Positions 5,561-13,118 of a stretch of 22,373 nt of DNA are shown here, in pieces. The DNA is from CAZWRF01 sp964636095 (GTDB lineage: Bacteria; Patescibacteriota; Minisyncoccia; JAHISW01; Tagabacteraceae). Under the pieces are notes generated by a model, which searched no databases, had not been told where the DNA came from, and was given only the letters and a program-made list of their open reading frames with translations. The position numbers and the translations under genes are program-made. The stretch's first letter is position 1. Each line of letters opens with the position of its first letter. The stretch spans positions 1 through 22,373 of the forward strand of contig CAZWRF010000010.1 of the NCBI GenBank assembly GCA_964636095.1, given 5' to 3'.

Positions 5561-7537
5561 ATGACCATTATTTTTATATTGTTTTCAGTGTTATTGGCAA
5601 TTGTTTTCGCTTTTTGGGCGATTTTGAGTATTTTAAGGTCTCCCCAGGGGAGCGGAAAAATGGTGGAAATTGCCTCTGCCATCCAGGAGGGAGCCAAAGC
5701 CTACTTGAACAGACAATACAAAACGGTTGCCATGGTTGCCGTGGTTTTGTTTCTGCTTATAGGATTTTTCATAAGCTGGCTTACCGCTTTTGCTTTTGTC
5801 GTGGGTGCTTTTCTCTCAGCTCTTACCGGCTACATAGGGATGAATGTTGCCGTTCGCGCTAATGTAAGAACGGCTGAAGCTGCCAAGAGTGGAATGGAAA
5901 AAGCTCTTGGAATCGCTGTTCGCGGAGGAGCGGTAACAGGTATGCTTGTTATCGCGCTGGCTCTTTTTGGAGTGAGTGTATTTTACTTTGTTTTTAAAGA
6001 TATACACGCGCTTATCGGTTTCGGCTTTGGAGGCTCTCTTATTTCTATTTTTGCGAGGCTTGGCGGGGGCATTTTTACAAAGGCGGCCGATGTGGGTGCC
6101 GACCTTGTCGGAAAAGTTGAGGCCGGGATTCCTGAAGACGACCCCCGAAATCCGGCAGTTATTGCCGACAACGTAGGCGACAACGTAGGAGACTGCGCCG
6201 GAATGGCAGCAGACCTTTTTGAAACATATGCTGTTACAGCGGTGGCGGCTATTCTTTTGGGGTCCCTCCTTCTTAAAGGATTTGAAAATGCTATTGTTTA
6301 TCCTTTGGTTTTGGGAGCAGTTTCCATCATCGCTTCACTAATAGGCTCTTTCTTTATAAAGCTTGGAAGAAAGAAAGACATAATGGGAGCTCTTTACAAG
6401 GGTTGCATTGTTTCGGGGATTTTGGCGGCCGTTGCGTTTTATCCGATAACGAATTATCTCATGGCGGGAAACGGTGCGTACGATACGATAAACCTTTACC
6501 TGGCTTCTCTTGTCGGGCTAGTGGTTACGGGACTTATGGTTTTTATCACCGAGTATTACACGGCTACAAAATACAGTCCGGTTAAAAGCATTGCCAAAGC
6601 GTCGGAAACCGGCCACGGTACAAACATTATTACCGGCCTTGCTGTTTCAATGAAATCAACCGCCTGGCCCGTTTTGGTTATTGTGGCGGCCATTCTTGCG
6701 GCCTTCGGCCTTGCCGGCCTTTACGGGGTGGCTATTGCCGCAATGGCCATGCTTTCCATGGCGGGTATTATCGTAACCATAGACTCATACGGGCCCATTA
6801 CCGACAACGCGGGCGGAATCGCAGAAATGGCCAATCTGGGAGATGATGTGCGAAAAATCACTGATCCCTTGGACGCGGTGGGAAACACTACCAAGGCCGT
6901 TACCAAAGGCTATGCCATAGCTTCGGCTGCCCTGGCGGCGCTTGTTCTTTTTGCCGACTATACTCACAGCCTGGGCGGCGATGTCCAATTTGTAATCAAC
7001 GACCCAAAGGTTTTGGCCGGGCTATTTATCGGTGGTCTTTTACCCTATATTTTCGGAGCCCTGTCCATGCAAGCAGTGGGAAAAGCGGCTGGCGCGGTTG
7101 TTGAGGAAGTAAGAAAACAGTTCAGAGAGAAACCGGGAATAATGCAAGGCACGGACAAGCCGGATTACGGGAAAACGGTTGACCTGGTTACCAAGGCGGC
7201 AATAGGAGAAATGATAGTTCCCGCTCTTATTCCGGTCGTTGTTCCAATTTTGGTTGGATTTATTTTGGGCGTTGAAGCTTTGGGAGGCCTTCTTGTAGGA
7301 TCCATTGTTACGGGAATTTTTGTGGCCATTTCCATGACTTCCGGCGGGGCCGCCTGGGACAATGCCAAGAAATACATAGAAGACGGAAACTACGGCGGCA
7401 AGGGCTCTTTTGCCCACAAAGCGGCTATAACAGGCGATACAGTAGGCGACCCGTACAAAGATACTGCCGGTCCGGCAATAAACCCTATGATAAAGGTAGT
7501 AAACATAGTCGCCCTGCTTATTGTGGGGCTGCTGTAG
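5561..7537 (+). CDS. hppA: Membrane-bound proton-pumping pyrophosphatase, K+-independent type
   Basis: The protein has 658 residues and about 16 membrane helices. It hydrolyses pyrophosphate in the cytoplasm and pumps protons outward, recovering energy from biosynthetic PPi. Substrate motifs are intact: DVGADLVGKVE (177-187), EDDPRNPAVIADNVGDNVGD (192-211), and the C-terminal GDTVGDPYKDTAGPAINP. At the position that separates subfamilies the sequence is GNTTKAVT (Lys445, Thr448), the signature of K+-independent H+-PPases; K+-dependent forms have Ala there. The ATG at 5561 opens a normal first helix. There is no SD, and a TATAAT (5551-5556) sits only four bases before the ATG, so a leaderless mRNA is possible, although the -35 is poor. 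A branched inverted-repeat structure follows the stop. Confidence 0.96.
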   Translation: MTIIFILFSVLLAIVFAFWAILSILRSPQGSGKMVEIASAIQEGAKAYLNRQYKTVAMVAVVLFLLIGFFISWLTAFAFVVGAFLSALTGYIGMNVAVRANVRTAEAAKSGMEKALGIAVRGGAVTGMLVIALALFGVSVFYFVFKDIHALIGFGFGGSLISIFARLGGGIFTKAADVGADLVGKVEAGIPEDDPRNPAVIADNVGDNVGDCAGMAADLFETYAVTAVAAILLGSLLLKGFENAIVYPLVLGAVSIIASLIGSFFIKLGRKKDIMGALYKGCIVSGILAAVAFYPITNYLMAGNGAYDTINLYLASLVGLVVTGLMVFITEYYTATKYSPVKSIAKASETGHGTNIITGLAVSMKSTAWPVLVIVAAILAAFGLAGLYGVAIAAMAMLSMAGIIVTIDSYGPITDNAGGIAEMANLGDDVRKITDPLDAVGNTTKAVTKGYAIASAALAALVLFADYTHSLGGDVQFVINDPKVLAGLFIGGLLPYIFGALSMQAVGKAAGAVVEEVRKQFREKPGIMQGTDKPDYGKTVDLVTKAAIGEMIVPALIPVVVPILVGFILGVEALGGLLVGSIVTGIFVAISMTSGGAAWDNAKKYIEDGNYGGKGSFAHKAAITGDTVGDPYKDTAGPAINPMIKVVNIVALLIVGLL

Positions 7538-7539
7538 GC

Positions 7540-7633
7540 AAAAAAGATTATGAATTTTCTTGCTTTTCTCGCCTAATCGGCGAGAGGGTTCGCCTGCGGG
7601 CTCACAACCCGCTTGAAAATTATAATCTTTTTT
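7540..7633 (+). terminator. Branched inverted-repeat structure after hppA (terminator or structured RNA)
   Basis: The outer stem is 7540-7551 with 7622-7633 (12 bp) and, after a single bulged G at 7552, 7553-7559 with 7615-7621 (7 bp). Inside are two hairpins: TCTCGCC/GGCGAGA (7567-7573/7579-7585) and GCGGG/CCCGC (7596-7600/7608-7612). GGGTT (7586-7590) can also pair with AACCC (7606-7610), competing with the second hairpin. The right outer arm ends in six T. The simplest reading is the hppA terminator; the tig promoter begins three bases later. Confidence 0.65.
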
Positions 7634-7635
7634 AC

Positions 7636-7664
7636 TTGCAGGATTTATAAGTTTGTGGTACTGT
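7636..7664 (+). promoter_or_regulatory. Promoter of tig, leaderless geometry
   Basis: TTGCAG (7636-7641), a 17-base spacer and TACTGT (7659-7664), then eight bases to the ATG. Transcription would start at or next to the start codon. Confidence 0.55.
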
Positions 7665-7672
7665 AAAACCCA

Positions 7673-8704
7673 ATGCCTATAGAAATAAAGAAATTACCCA
7701 AATCCGAGGTTGAAATAACGGGCGAAATGCCGGCTGAGGAGTTTTCCGGGTACTGGCAGAAGGCTGTAAATGAGTTTTCAAAAGAAGCTAGTATACCCGG
7801 CTTCAGGCCGGGAAAAGTGCCTGAAAAAGTTATCGTAGAAAAAGTCGGGGAAGGAAATATTTTGGAAAAATCTGCTGAATTGGCGATAAAGAATATTTAT
7901 CCTAAAATTGTAGCGGAAAAGAAGTTGGATGTTATCGGTCCGCCGACGGCGAACATTACTAAGCTTGCCAAGGGAAGCCCTCTGGGATTCAAGTTTGTGG
8001 CGGCAGTTTTGCCGGAGATAGGTCTGGCTGAAAATTACAAAGAAGTAGCCAAAAAAGTTTTTGATAAAAAAGAAAAAATTTTAGTTGAAGACAAAGAGAT
8101 AGACGAGTCTATTGAGTATTTGAGAAAAATGAGAGTTTCTCGACAGAGTTCGGAGCAAGCCGAAGAGGGCAAAGAATCCGAACTTCCCGAACTGAACGAC
8201 GAATTTGCCAAAAGCGTGGGAAAGTTTGAGACGCTTGTTGAGTTGAGAGAGACTATCAGCAAAAACATACAGCTTGAAAAAGAGGAAAAAGAAAAAGAGA
8301 AAAAGCGGCTGGAAGCGCTGGACGCCATCTTAAAAGTTTCCAATCTCGAAGTTCCGGAAATTTTGGTTGACGCGGAAAAAAACAAAATGCTTTCCGAGCT
8401 CAAGGCCAACATTACAAGTATGGGAATGAAGTGGGAAGAGTATTTGGCCCAAGTAAAAAAAACGGAGGAAGAAATTCTTAAAGGGTGGAGCGATGGTGCC
8501 TTGCGCAGAGTAAGCTATGGTCTTCTTTTGAAAAAATTGGATGAAGACCTTAAGCCTGAAATTACCGATAAGGAAATTGAAGAAATGGCGGGAAAAATTA
8601 ATCCTCATTCGGAGAATGTTGATAAAAATAGGCTTAAAGATTATGCTTATGGTATAGTAAGAAACGAAAAAATATTTAAAATTTTAGAAGATAACCAACC
8701 TTAA
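7673..8704 (+). CDS. tig: Trigger factor lacking the PPIase domain
   Basis: This ribosome-bound chaperone for nascent chains has 343 residues here, versus about 430 usually. The N-terminal ribosome-binding domain is complete with the signature SIPGFRPGKVPEKVI. After the linker (about 115-165, VEDKEIDESIEYLRKMR) the sequence passes directly through a short Glu-rich stretch (EQAEEGKESELPE) into LNDEFAKSVGKFETLVELRE, the start of the C-terminal arms. The FKBP-like prolyl isomerase domain that normally sits between these blocks is missing. The rest is helical and strongly charged, ending with KNRLKDYAYGIVRNEKIFKIL. The gene is directly followed by clpP, a classic tig-clpP arrangement (clpX is not next). 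It has its own promoter and no SD. Confidence 0.93.
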   Translation: MPIEIKKLPKSEVEITGEMPAEEFSGYWQKAVNEFSKEASIPGFRPGKVPEKVIVEKVGEGNILEKSAELAIKNIYPKIVAEKKLDVIGPPTANITKLAKGSPLGFKFVAAVLPEIGLAENYKEVAKKVFDKKEKILVEDKEIDESIEYLRKMRVSRQSSEQAEEGKESELPELNDEFAKSVGKFETLVELRETISKNIQLEKEEKEKEKKRLEALDAILKVSNLEVPEILVDAEKNKMLSELKANITSMGMKWEEYLAQVKKTEEEILKGWSDGALRRVSYGLLLKKLDEDLKPEITDKEIEEMAGKINPHSENVDKNRLKDYAYGIVRNEKIFKILEDNQP

Positions 8705-8707
8705 ATT

Positions 8708-9289
8708 ATGCTTATACCAACAGTAATTGAAAAAAGCCAATTCGGCGAAAGGGCATACGATATTTATTCCCGTCTTTTGAAGGACAGGATTGTTTTCGTG
8801 GGAGGGCCCATCACCGATGATATGGCCAACATCGTTATTGCCCAGCTTCTTTTTCTGGCGTCTCAAGACTCCAAAAAAGATATTTTTCTTTATGTAAATT
8901 CTCCCGGTGGATCGGTAACTGCCACTTTAGCCATTTATGACACAATGAATTACATTGAGCCCGATGTCGCCACTATTTGTGTTGGCCTGGCTGCTTCCGG
9001 TGGCGCTGTTCTTTTGGCCGGGGGCAAGAAAGGGAAAAGGTCTGCTCTGCCCAACTCCGAAATGATGATTCATCAGGTAATGGGTGGCGCGGAAGGCCAA
9101 GCTTCCGATATAGAAATCGAAGCCAAGAGAATCATTCGTGTTAAAGAAAAATTAAACAAGCTTTTGGCCAAGCACACGGGTAAAACTATTGCTCAAATTG
9201 AGAAAGATGCCGACCGTAACTTTTTCATGGATGCAGATGAGGCAAAAAAATACGGTCTTATAGACCATATTGTAAAAAACGTAAAGTAA
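8708..9289 (+). CDS. clpP: ATP-dependent Clp protease proteolytic subunit, variant triad
   Basis: The protein has 193 residues, normal for ClpP, which forms a tetradecameric barrel fed by a Clp ATPase. Catalytic Ser97 lies in CVGLAASGGA and His122 in SEMMIHQVMGGAEGQASDIE. At the triad aspartate position (Asp171 in E. coli numbering) the sequence reads KDADRNFFMDADEA: the residue aligned with the catalytic Asp is Asn171 (codon AAC). The hydrophobic pocket and handle regions look ordinary (VNSPGGSVTATLAIYDTM). The gene begins three bases after the tig stop, has no SD, and probably shares the tig transcript. It ends 14 bases before the convergent ftsZ stop, with no obvious terminator between them. 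Confidence 0.95.
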   Translation: MLIPTVIEKSQFGERAYDIYSRLLKDRIVFVGGPITDDMANIVIAQLLFLASQDSKKDIFLYVNSPGGSVTATLAIYDTMNYIEPDVATICVGLAASGGAVLLAGGKKGKRSALPNSEMMIHQVMGGAEGQASDIEIEAKRIIRVKEKLNKLLAKHTGKTIAQIEKDADRNFFMDADEAKKYGLIDHIVKNVK

Positions 9290-9303
9290 AGAAGACCTAT
9301 TTT

Positions 9304-10452
9304 TTATTCGTCGCCTTCTTTTTTGTTTCGCCTTAGAAAGGCTGGGATTGCTTCCCAGTCTTTTGATTTTTCATCTTCTTTTTCCTTTGTTTGCGCGGAA
9401 GCTGTGGGCTGGCTTTTATCTTCCTTCTTTTTTTCCGGCGTTTTTGACGGCTGAATTGATGAGCGAAAAAGACTGGAGGTTTTTGTGCCGAGATTGTCTT
9501 CCGGAAAACCGGAAGCGACAACAGTTACTTTTATTTCATTTTTCTTTAATCTTTCATCGTGAAAAGCTCCAAAAATAATTTTAGCATATTCATCCACGGA
9601 TTCGGTGATTATTTTCGCAGCTTCCTGAATTTCTGTCATAGCCATATCTTGTCCGCCGGCAATAGCAAAAAGTATTCCCTTCGCTCCATCTATCGATACG
9701 TCCAAAAGAGGAGAGTTTATGGCGGATTTTGCTGCTTCTTCCGCTCTTTTTTCTCCCTGGGCCGTACCTATGCCCATGAGAGCCGAACCGGCATTCTTCA
9801 TTATGGCTTTAACATCGGCAAAGTCCACGTTTATTATACCCGGAAGAGTGATAAGGTCCGAAATCCCCTCTACGGCTTGTCTTAAGATTTCATCACACAT
9901 GGCGAAAGCCGATATAAAGCTGGTTTCTTTTTGGATTATTCCCATAAGGCGATCGTTCGGAATTACAATCATTGCATCAACGGCTTCTCTTAGCTCTGCA
10001 AGACCATCTTCGGCTATTTTTGAACGCTGAACTCCCTCAAACATGAATGGCTTTGTGATAACCGACACGGTCAAAGCTCCTATTTCTCGGGCCGTCTTCG
10101 CTATTATTGGAGCGGCGCCGGTTGCCGTGCCGCCGCCAAATCCGCCGGCGACGAATACCATATCGGCTCCTTTTATGGATTCCTGAATTTCTTCTTTGGT
10201 TTCTTCTGCCGCTTGTTTTCCGATTTCGGGATTCATTCCGGCGCCCAAACCTTTTGATAGGTTCTTGCCTATATGAATTTTCTTGGGAGCAAGGCTATAG
10301 TGCAGATCCTGAGCATCCGTGTTTACGGCTATAAATTCAACGCCCTTCACCTTGGAGCGCACCATGTGGTCAACTGTGTTGCAACCGGAACCTCCAACGC
10401 CAACTACCTTGATTCTGGCGAACGCTTCTATCTCCGGTTTTATATGAGACAT
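9304..10452 (-). CDS. ftsZ: Cell division GTPase FtsZ
   Basis: FtsZ has 382 residues and polymerises into the division ring. Motifs in order: GVGGSGCNTVDHM (18-30, nucleotide base of the fold), NTDAQDL (44-50), the tubulin signature as GGGTATG (106-112), PNDRLM (165-170), the catalytic T7 loop NVDFADVKAIM (208-218), then a charged linker and a C-terminal peptide DWEAIPAFLRR that fits the FtsA-binding tail (usually D-PAFLRR). The signature normally reads GGGTGTG; here the fifth residue is Ala110. ftsZ lies downstream of ftsA with an 86-bp gap that holds a dedicated promoter. It is convergent with clpP. Confidence 0.96.
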   Translation of the reverse strand: MSHIKPEIEAFARIKVVGVGGSGCNTVDHMVRSKVKGVEFIAVNTDAQDLHYSLAPKKIHIGKNLSKGLGAGMNPEIGKQAAEETKEEIQESIKGADMVFVAGGFGGGTATGAAPIIAKTAREIGALTVSVITKPFMFEGVQRSKIAEDGLAELREAVDAMIVIPNDRLMGIIQKETSFISAFAMCDEILRQAVEGISDLITLPGIINVDFADVKAIMKNAGSALMGIGTAQGEKRAEEAAKSAINSPLLDVSIDGAKGILFAIAGGQDMAMTEIQEAAKIITESVDEYAKIIFGAFHDERLKKNEIKVTVVASGFPEDNLGTKTSSLFRSSIQPSKTPEKKKEDKSQPTASAQTKEKEDEKSKDWEAIPAFLRRNKKEGDE

Positions 10453-10461
10453 ATTAACTAT

Positions 10462-10491
10462 AAATTAGGAAAAAACAGGGTGTTGTGTCAA
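10462..10491 (-). promoter_or_regulatory. Promoter of ftsZ, near-leaderless
   Basis: On the minus strand a perfect TTGACA (10491-10486), an 18-base spacer and TAATTT (10467-10462), then nine bases to the ATG. The -10 is weak, but the -35 is consensus. It would let ftsZ be expressed apart from ftsA. Confidence 0.5.
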
Positions 10492-10538
10492 CCCCGTTAG
10501 AAATAGCCACATAAGTTGTCGGTTAGGTCAATTTTACC

Positions 10539-11708
10539 CTAGGGGACAAAATTTTTGATCCATTTAAGCAGAGTTTTTTTAACTTTTGAGCCGGCTTTGC
10601 CAAGTGAATCTTTGTCTCCAAGGCCGATACAACAAAGACCAATAGCGGTAGACCACAAGGGGTCGGCAGCTTCGCCTCCGAAGTTTTCCGGCATTTTGTT
10701 TTGGCTAAGCTGAGACGGTAATTTTAGAATTTTTTTGGCTACTTCATCCGCCCCCAAGATGTTCGCTCCTCCTCCGGTTAGTATGATGCCCCCGGGCATT
10801 AATCCGTTTCTTTGAATTTTATTTAAATGATTGCCGACGAATTCAAAAATGTCGTTTAGTCTCGGTTCTATCACGCTTGAGAGTCTTCTTCTTGCGGCAG
10901 GATCGTTTCCGTAGGAAATTTTCAATTCCTCAGCTTCGTTTAGAAGTACCTGAAAAGCACGAGCAATGTCGTAAGTTATATGATTTGACCCTATGGGAAG
11001 TATTTCCATTGACACCGGTCCTCCTTCTTCAAAAACTATTATTGATGATGCGTCTCCTCCTATATTCAAAAGAACGCAGCCCACTTCCTTTTCTTTTCTG
11101 TTCAAAACTGCATAGCTTGCGGCCCAAGGAGCGGCAACGATGTCCTCCACTTTTATACCGGCCGATTCTATGCTTTTTACAAGAAAGTTTACCTGCTGGG
11201 AATGGTCGGTGGCGAATAAAGTTTCCACTTCAAGCTTTTCGCCTTTCATTCCCACGGGGTCGCCGATTATTTCCTCGTCATCTATTTTGTAGGATATAGG
11301 GAATGTATGCAAAATTTCCCTGTTCAAAAGGTAGGAAGACGAACTGCGATTTAGCTGGGCCTCGCTTTGATTTTGGGCTCTTTTTACGTCGTTTTCGGTT
11401 ATTTCATTGTCGGCTCTGGCTACCACTATTGAGCCCTTGGACCGTATACCCTCAAGCCCCCCTCCGTCTATTGATACAAAGGCTTCTTTTATGGCCACGT
11501 TTGTTTTTTCGAGAGCCTGTTTTGCGGAATTTTTTATTGAAGCGGAAACATCCTCATAGTTTATGATGAAGCCTTTTCTTAGTCCGTGGCTTGGCGATAC
11601 TCCCGTTGCCAATATTCGAGGAACGGATTCATCCCCCCTTCTTTCGGCAACAACAGTCTTGACGGTGTTGGTGCCCACATCTATCCCCATAACTATTTCC
11701 TTGGCCAT
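10539..11708 (-). CDS. ftsA: Cell division protein FtsA (actin-like FtsZ membrane tether)
   Basis: FtsA has 389 residues. The actin-fold ATPase begins with the phosphate-1 loop GIDVGTNTVKTVV, followed by the SHS2/1C subdomain (about 85-165; ISYKIDDEEIIGDPVGMKGEKLE), the phosphate-2 block LNIGGDASSIIVFEEGGP, and the adenosine motif GGIILTGGGANILGADE. The C terminus KTLLKWIKNFVP is a basic amphipathic helix, as expected for the membrane-targeting sequence. FtsA binds the FtsZ tail and anchors the ring to the membrane. The ATG lies seven bases downstream of the ybeY stop, with no SD, so it is probably read from the lepB or rpsU promoter. Confidence 0.95.
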   Translation of the reverse strand: MAKEIVMGIDVGTNTVKTVVAERRGDESVPRILATGVSPSHGLRKGFIINYEDVSASIKNSAKQALEKTNVAIKEAFVSIDGGGLEGIRSKGSIVVARADNEITENDVKRAQNQSEAQLNRSSSSYLLNREILHTFPISYKIDDEEIIGDPVGMKGEKLEVETLFATDHSQQVNFLVKSIESAGIKVEDIVAAPWAASYAVLNRKEKEVGCVLLNIGGDASSIIVFEEGGPVSMEILPIGSNHITYDIARAFQVLLNEAEELKISYGNDPAARRRLSSVIEPRLNDIFEFVGNHLNKIQRNGLMPGGIILTGGGANILGADEVAKKILKLPSQLSQNKMPENFGGEAADPLWSTAIGLCCIGLGDKDSLGKAGSKVKKTLLKWIKNFVP

Positions 11709-11715
11709 GTTTTCA

Positions 11716-12060
11716 TTATGCCAGTTTTAGCTTGTTATGCCAATATTTTTCTTCTTTTTCCATTTCTTTTCCGTGCCCCATGCCTTTTAAATGGAGAAGA
11801 GAGTGGATGAAAAGGGAGATCATATTTTTCTGGCTTCCTTTTATATTTAAAAATATCTCGCCTTCATTTTTGGAGTATGAGAAGGCGAGAGTATTTGCTT
11901 GGGTGTCTTTTTTTCGATATTTCCTGTTTAATTCTTTCATCATTTTTCCGTTGGCCAGCACCAAGCTAAGCTCATATCTTTTGCCCAGAATTCTTTCTTT
12001 TGCTTCTCTGAAAGGCAGGTTCGGATTTTTTGTCTTGGTAAGGTTGGTTATATCTATCAT
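11716..12060 (-). CDS. ybeY: Endoribonuclease YbeY, short form
   Basis: This metal-dependent RNase takes part in 16S rRNA 3' maturation and ribosome quality control. It has only 114 residues, versus about 150 usually, having lost part of the N-terminal region. The zinc motif H-x3-H-x5-H is intact: His86, His90 and His96 in FIHSLLHLKGMGH. The upstream block LNRKYRKKDTQANTLAF corresponds to the usual LN--YR-KD--TDVLSF, with Asn-Thr-Leu-Ala instead of Asp-Val-Leu-Ser. GEIFLNI replaces the GDI-IS strand. One base separates it from the yqeY stop; no SD. Confidence 0.88.
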   Translation of the reverse strand: MIDITNLTKTKNPNLPFREAKERILGKRYELSLVLANGKMMKELNRKYRKKDTQANTLAFSYSKNEGEIFLNIKGSQKNMISLFIHSLLHLKGMGHGKEMEKEEKYWHNKLKLA

Positions 12061-12061
12061 C

Positions 12062-12520
12062 TCAACTTAAAAATTTTCTAACGGCTTCGCTTACCCGGTT
12101 TCCGTCTGCCTGGCCTTTTGTTTTCTCCATTGCCGATTTCATTGCTTTCCCGAAATCTTTCATTGACTCTGCTTCCGTTTCTTTTACGGCTTCCTTTGCG
12201 GCTTTCTCTATTTCTTCGTTCGTCATTTCGGGAGGTAAATATTCGGAAAGGACAGAAAGCTCTTCTTTTTCTTCGCCCGCCAGATCATCGCGGCCCGCCT
12301 TCTCGTATGCTTCTATAGAATCTTTTCTTTTTTTGGATTCGGATTTTATTACTTTTAAGATTTCGTCATCGGAAAGTCCGTTCTCTCTTTTGCCCGTTTT
12401 TATTTCTTCGTTGGAAATGGCCGCCGAAAGCATCCTTAAAACCGAAAGTTTTTTCTCTTCTTTTCGTTTCATCGCTTCCTTTAGGCTGTTTTTGATTGTT
12501 TCTTTTAGGTTGCCGGTCAT
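12062..12520 (-). CDS. yqeY: GatB/YqeY domain protein
   Basis: The protein has 152 residues, highly charged and mostly helical. It matches the YqeY family throughout: LKEAMKRKEEKKLSVLRMLSAAI near the start, KSESKKRKDSIEAYEKAGRDDLA in the middle, E-ELSVLSEYLPPEMTNEEIE, and a C-terminal DGNRVSEAVRKFL. The domain resembles the tRNA-binding tail of GatB; the free-standing protein has no settled function, but its steady link to rpsU suggests a translation role. The start overlaps the rpsU stop as ATGA, so translation is coupled. Confidence 0.93.
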   Translation of the reverse strand: MTGNLKETIKNSLKEAMKRKEEKKLSVLRMLSAAISNEEIKTGKRENGLSDDEILKVIKSESKKRKDSIEAYEKAGRDDLAGEEKEELSVLSEYLPPEMTNEEIEKAAKEAVKETEAESMKDFGKAMKSAMEKTKGQADGNRVSEAVRKFLS

Positions 12521-12756
12521 TGTTTTCTGAAGCGGTTTTGTTGTTCAAGCTTTCCCAATTTGTAAAGTTCATTCATTTTTTCTTTCTTCTTTTCTCTTGC
12601 CAGCGCGCTTCTCTTTTTAACCAAATCGGATTTTGTTCGCTCGCTGAAGCGGATACTTTTGAATCGAGAAAGATTGCTTGATTTTTGCATCTTCCTGTTG
12701 AACCTCTTCATTAAAGACAAAGTGGTCTCTTTTTTCTTTTTTGTTACTTGTACCAT
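12517..12756 (-). CDS. rpsU: Small ribosomal subunit protein bS21
   Basis: The protein has 79 residues, very basic. LSLMKRFNRKMQKSSNLSRFKSIRFSE fits the bS21 core (-RRFKR-VEKSGIL---R-R-FYEKP), extended by a Lys/Arg-rich helix typical of CPR versions. bS21 contacts the 16S rRNA 3' end near the anti-SD, which is relevant here because most local genes lack an SD. It has its own near-consensus promoter inside the end of the HIT gene; rpsU and yqeY form the conserved pair seen in many bacteria. Confidence 0.85.
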   Translation of the reverse strand: MVQVTKKKKETTLSLMKRFNRKMQKSSNLSRFKSIRFSERTKSDLVKKRSALAREKKKEKMNELYKLGKLEQQNRFRKQ

Positions 12757-12764
12757 GATTTTCT

Positions 12765-12792
12765 ATTATATTGGTTTAATGTCTTCTGACAA
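12765..12792 (-). promoter_or_regulatory. Internal promoter of rpsU, leaderless geometry
   Basis: On the minus strand TTGTCA (12792-12787), a 16-base spacer and a perfect TATAAT (12770-12765), then eight bases to the rpsU ATG. The -10 overlaps the HIT stop codon. It would give the ribosomal protein independent expression. Confidence 0.6.
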
Positions 12793-13116
12793 GGGGGCTC
12801 CTCCGAGAAGATGCAGGTGCAAATGATCCACCTCTTGCCCGCCGTGGCTTTTTACTCTGAAAAGGAGCTTGTATCCGTCTTTGGAAATACCAAGTTCTCT
12901 GGCTATTTTTTGCGCAGCAAGTATCATGTGGCCGGCCAGTTTCTCGTGGCGTTCCTCAAAGTCATCTACGGTCGGTATGTGTTCGCGGGGGACTATTAAA
13001 ATATGCACCGGTGCTATGGGATGAAGGTCTTTGAAAGCCACAACGGATTCGTCTTCGTAAACGATATCAGCTTTTCTTTCTCCTTTTTCAATTTGGCAAA
13101 ATATGCACTCTTTCAT
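12766..13116 (-). CDS. HIT-family (HinT-like) nucleotide hydrolase
   Basis: The protein has 116 residues. The histidine triad is intact as His98-Leu-His100-Leu-His102-Leu-Leu. CIFCQIEKGE at the N terminus gives the Cys4/Cys7 pair common in this branch, and HPIAPVHILIVPREHI is the family core strand block. These proteins hydrolyse purine phosphoramidates such as AMP-lysine or aminoacyl-AMP. It lies two bases after hisS, where cleaning up aminoacyl-AMP would make sense, but that link is inference. No SD. Confidence 0.94.
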   Translation of the reverse strand: MKECIFCQIEKGERKADIVYEDESVVAFKDLHPIAPVHILIVPREHIPTVDDFEERHEKLAGHMILAAQKIARELGISKDGYKLLFRVKSHGGQEVDHLHLHLLGGAPLSEDIKPI

Positions 13117-13118
13117 AT

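Noticed and set aside
10453..10538. Small gene between ftsA and ftsZ
   Set aside because: The gap has no open frame with a start signal; the ftsZ promoter accounts for part of it.
10877..11299. 140-codon plus-strand frame opposite ftsA
   Set aside because: Arg/Leu/Pro-rich shadow with no start signals; ftsA is complete on the other strand.
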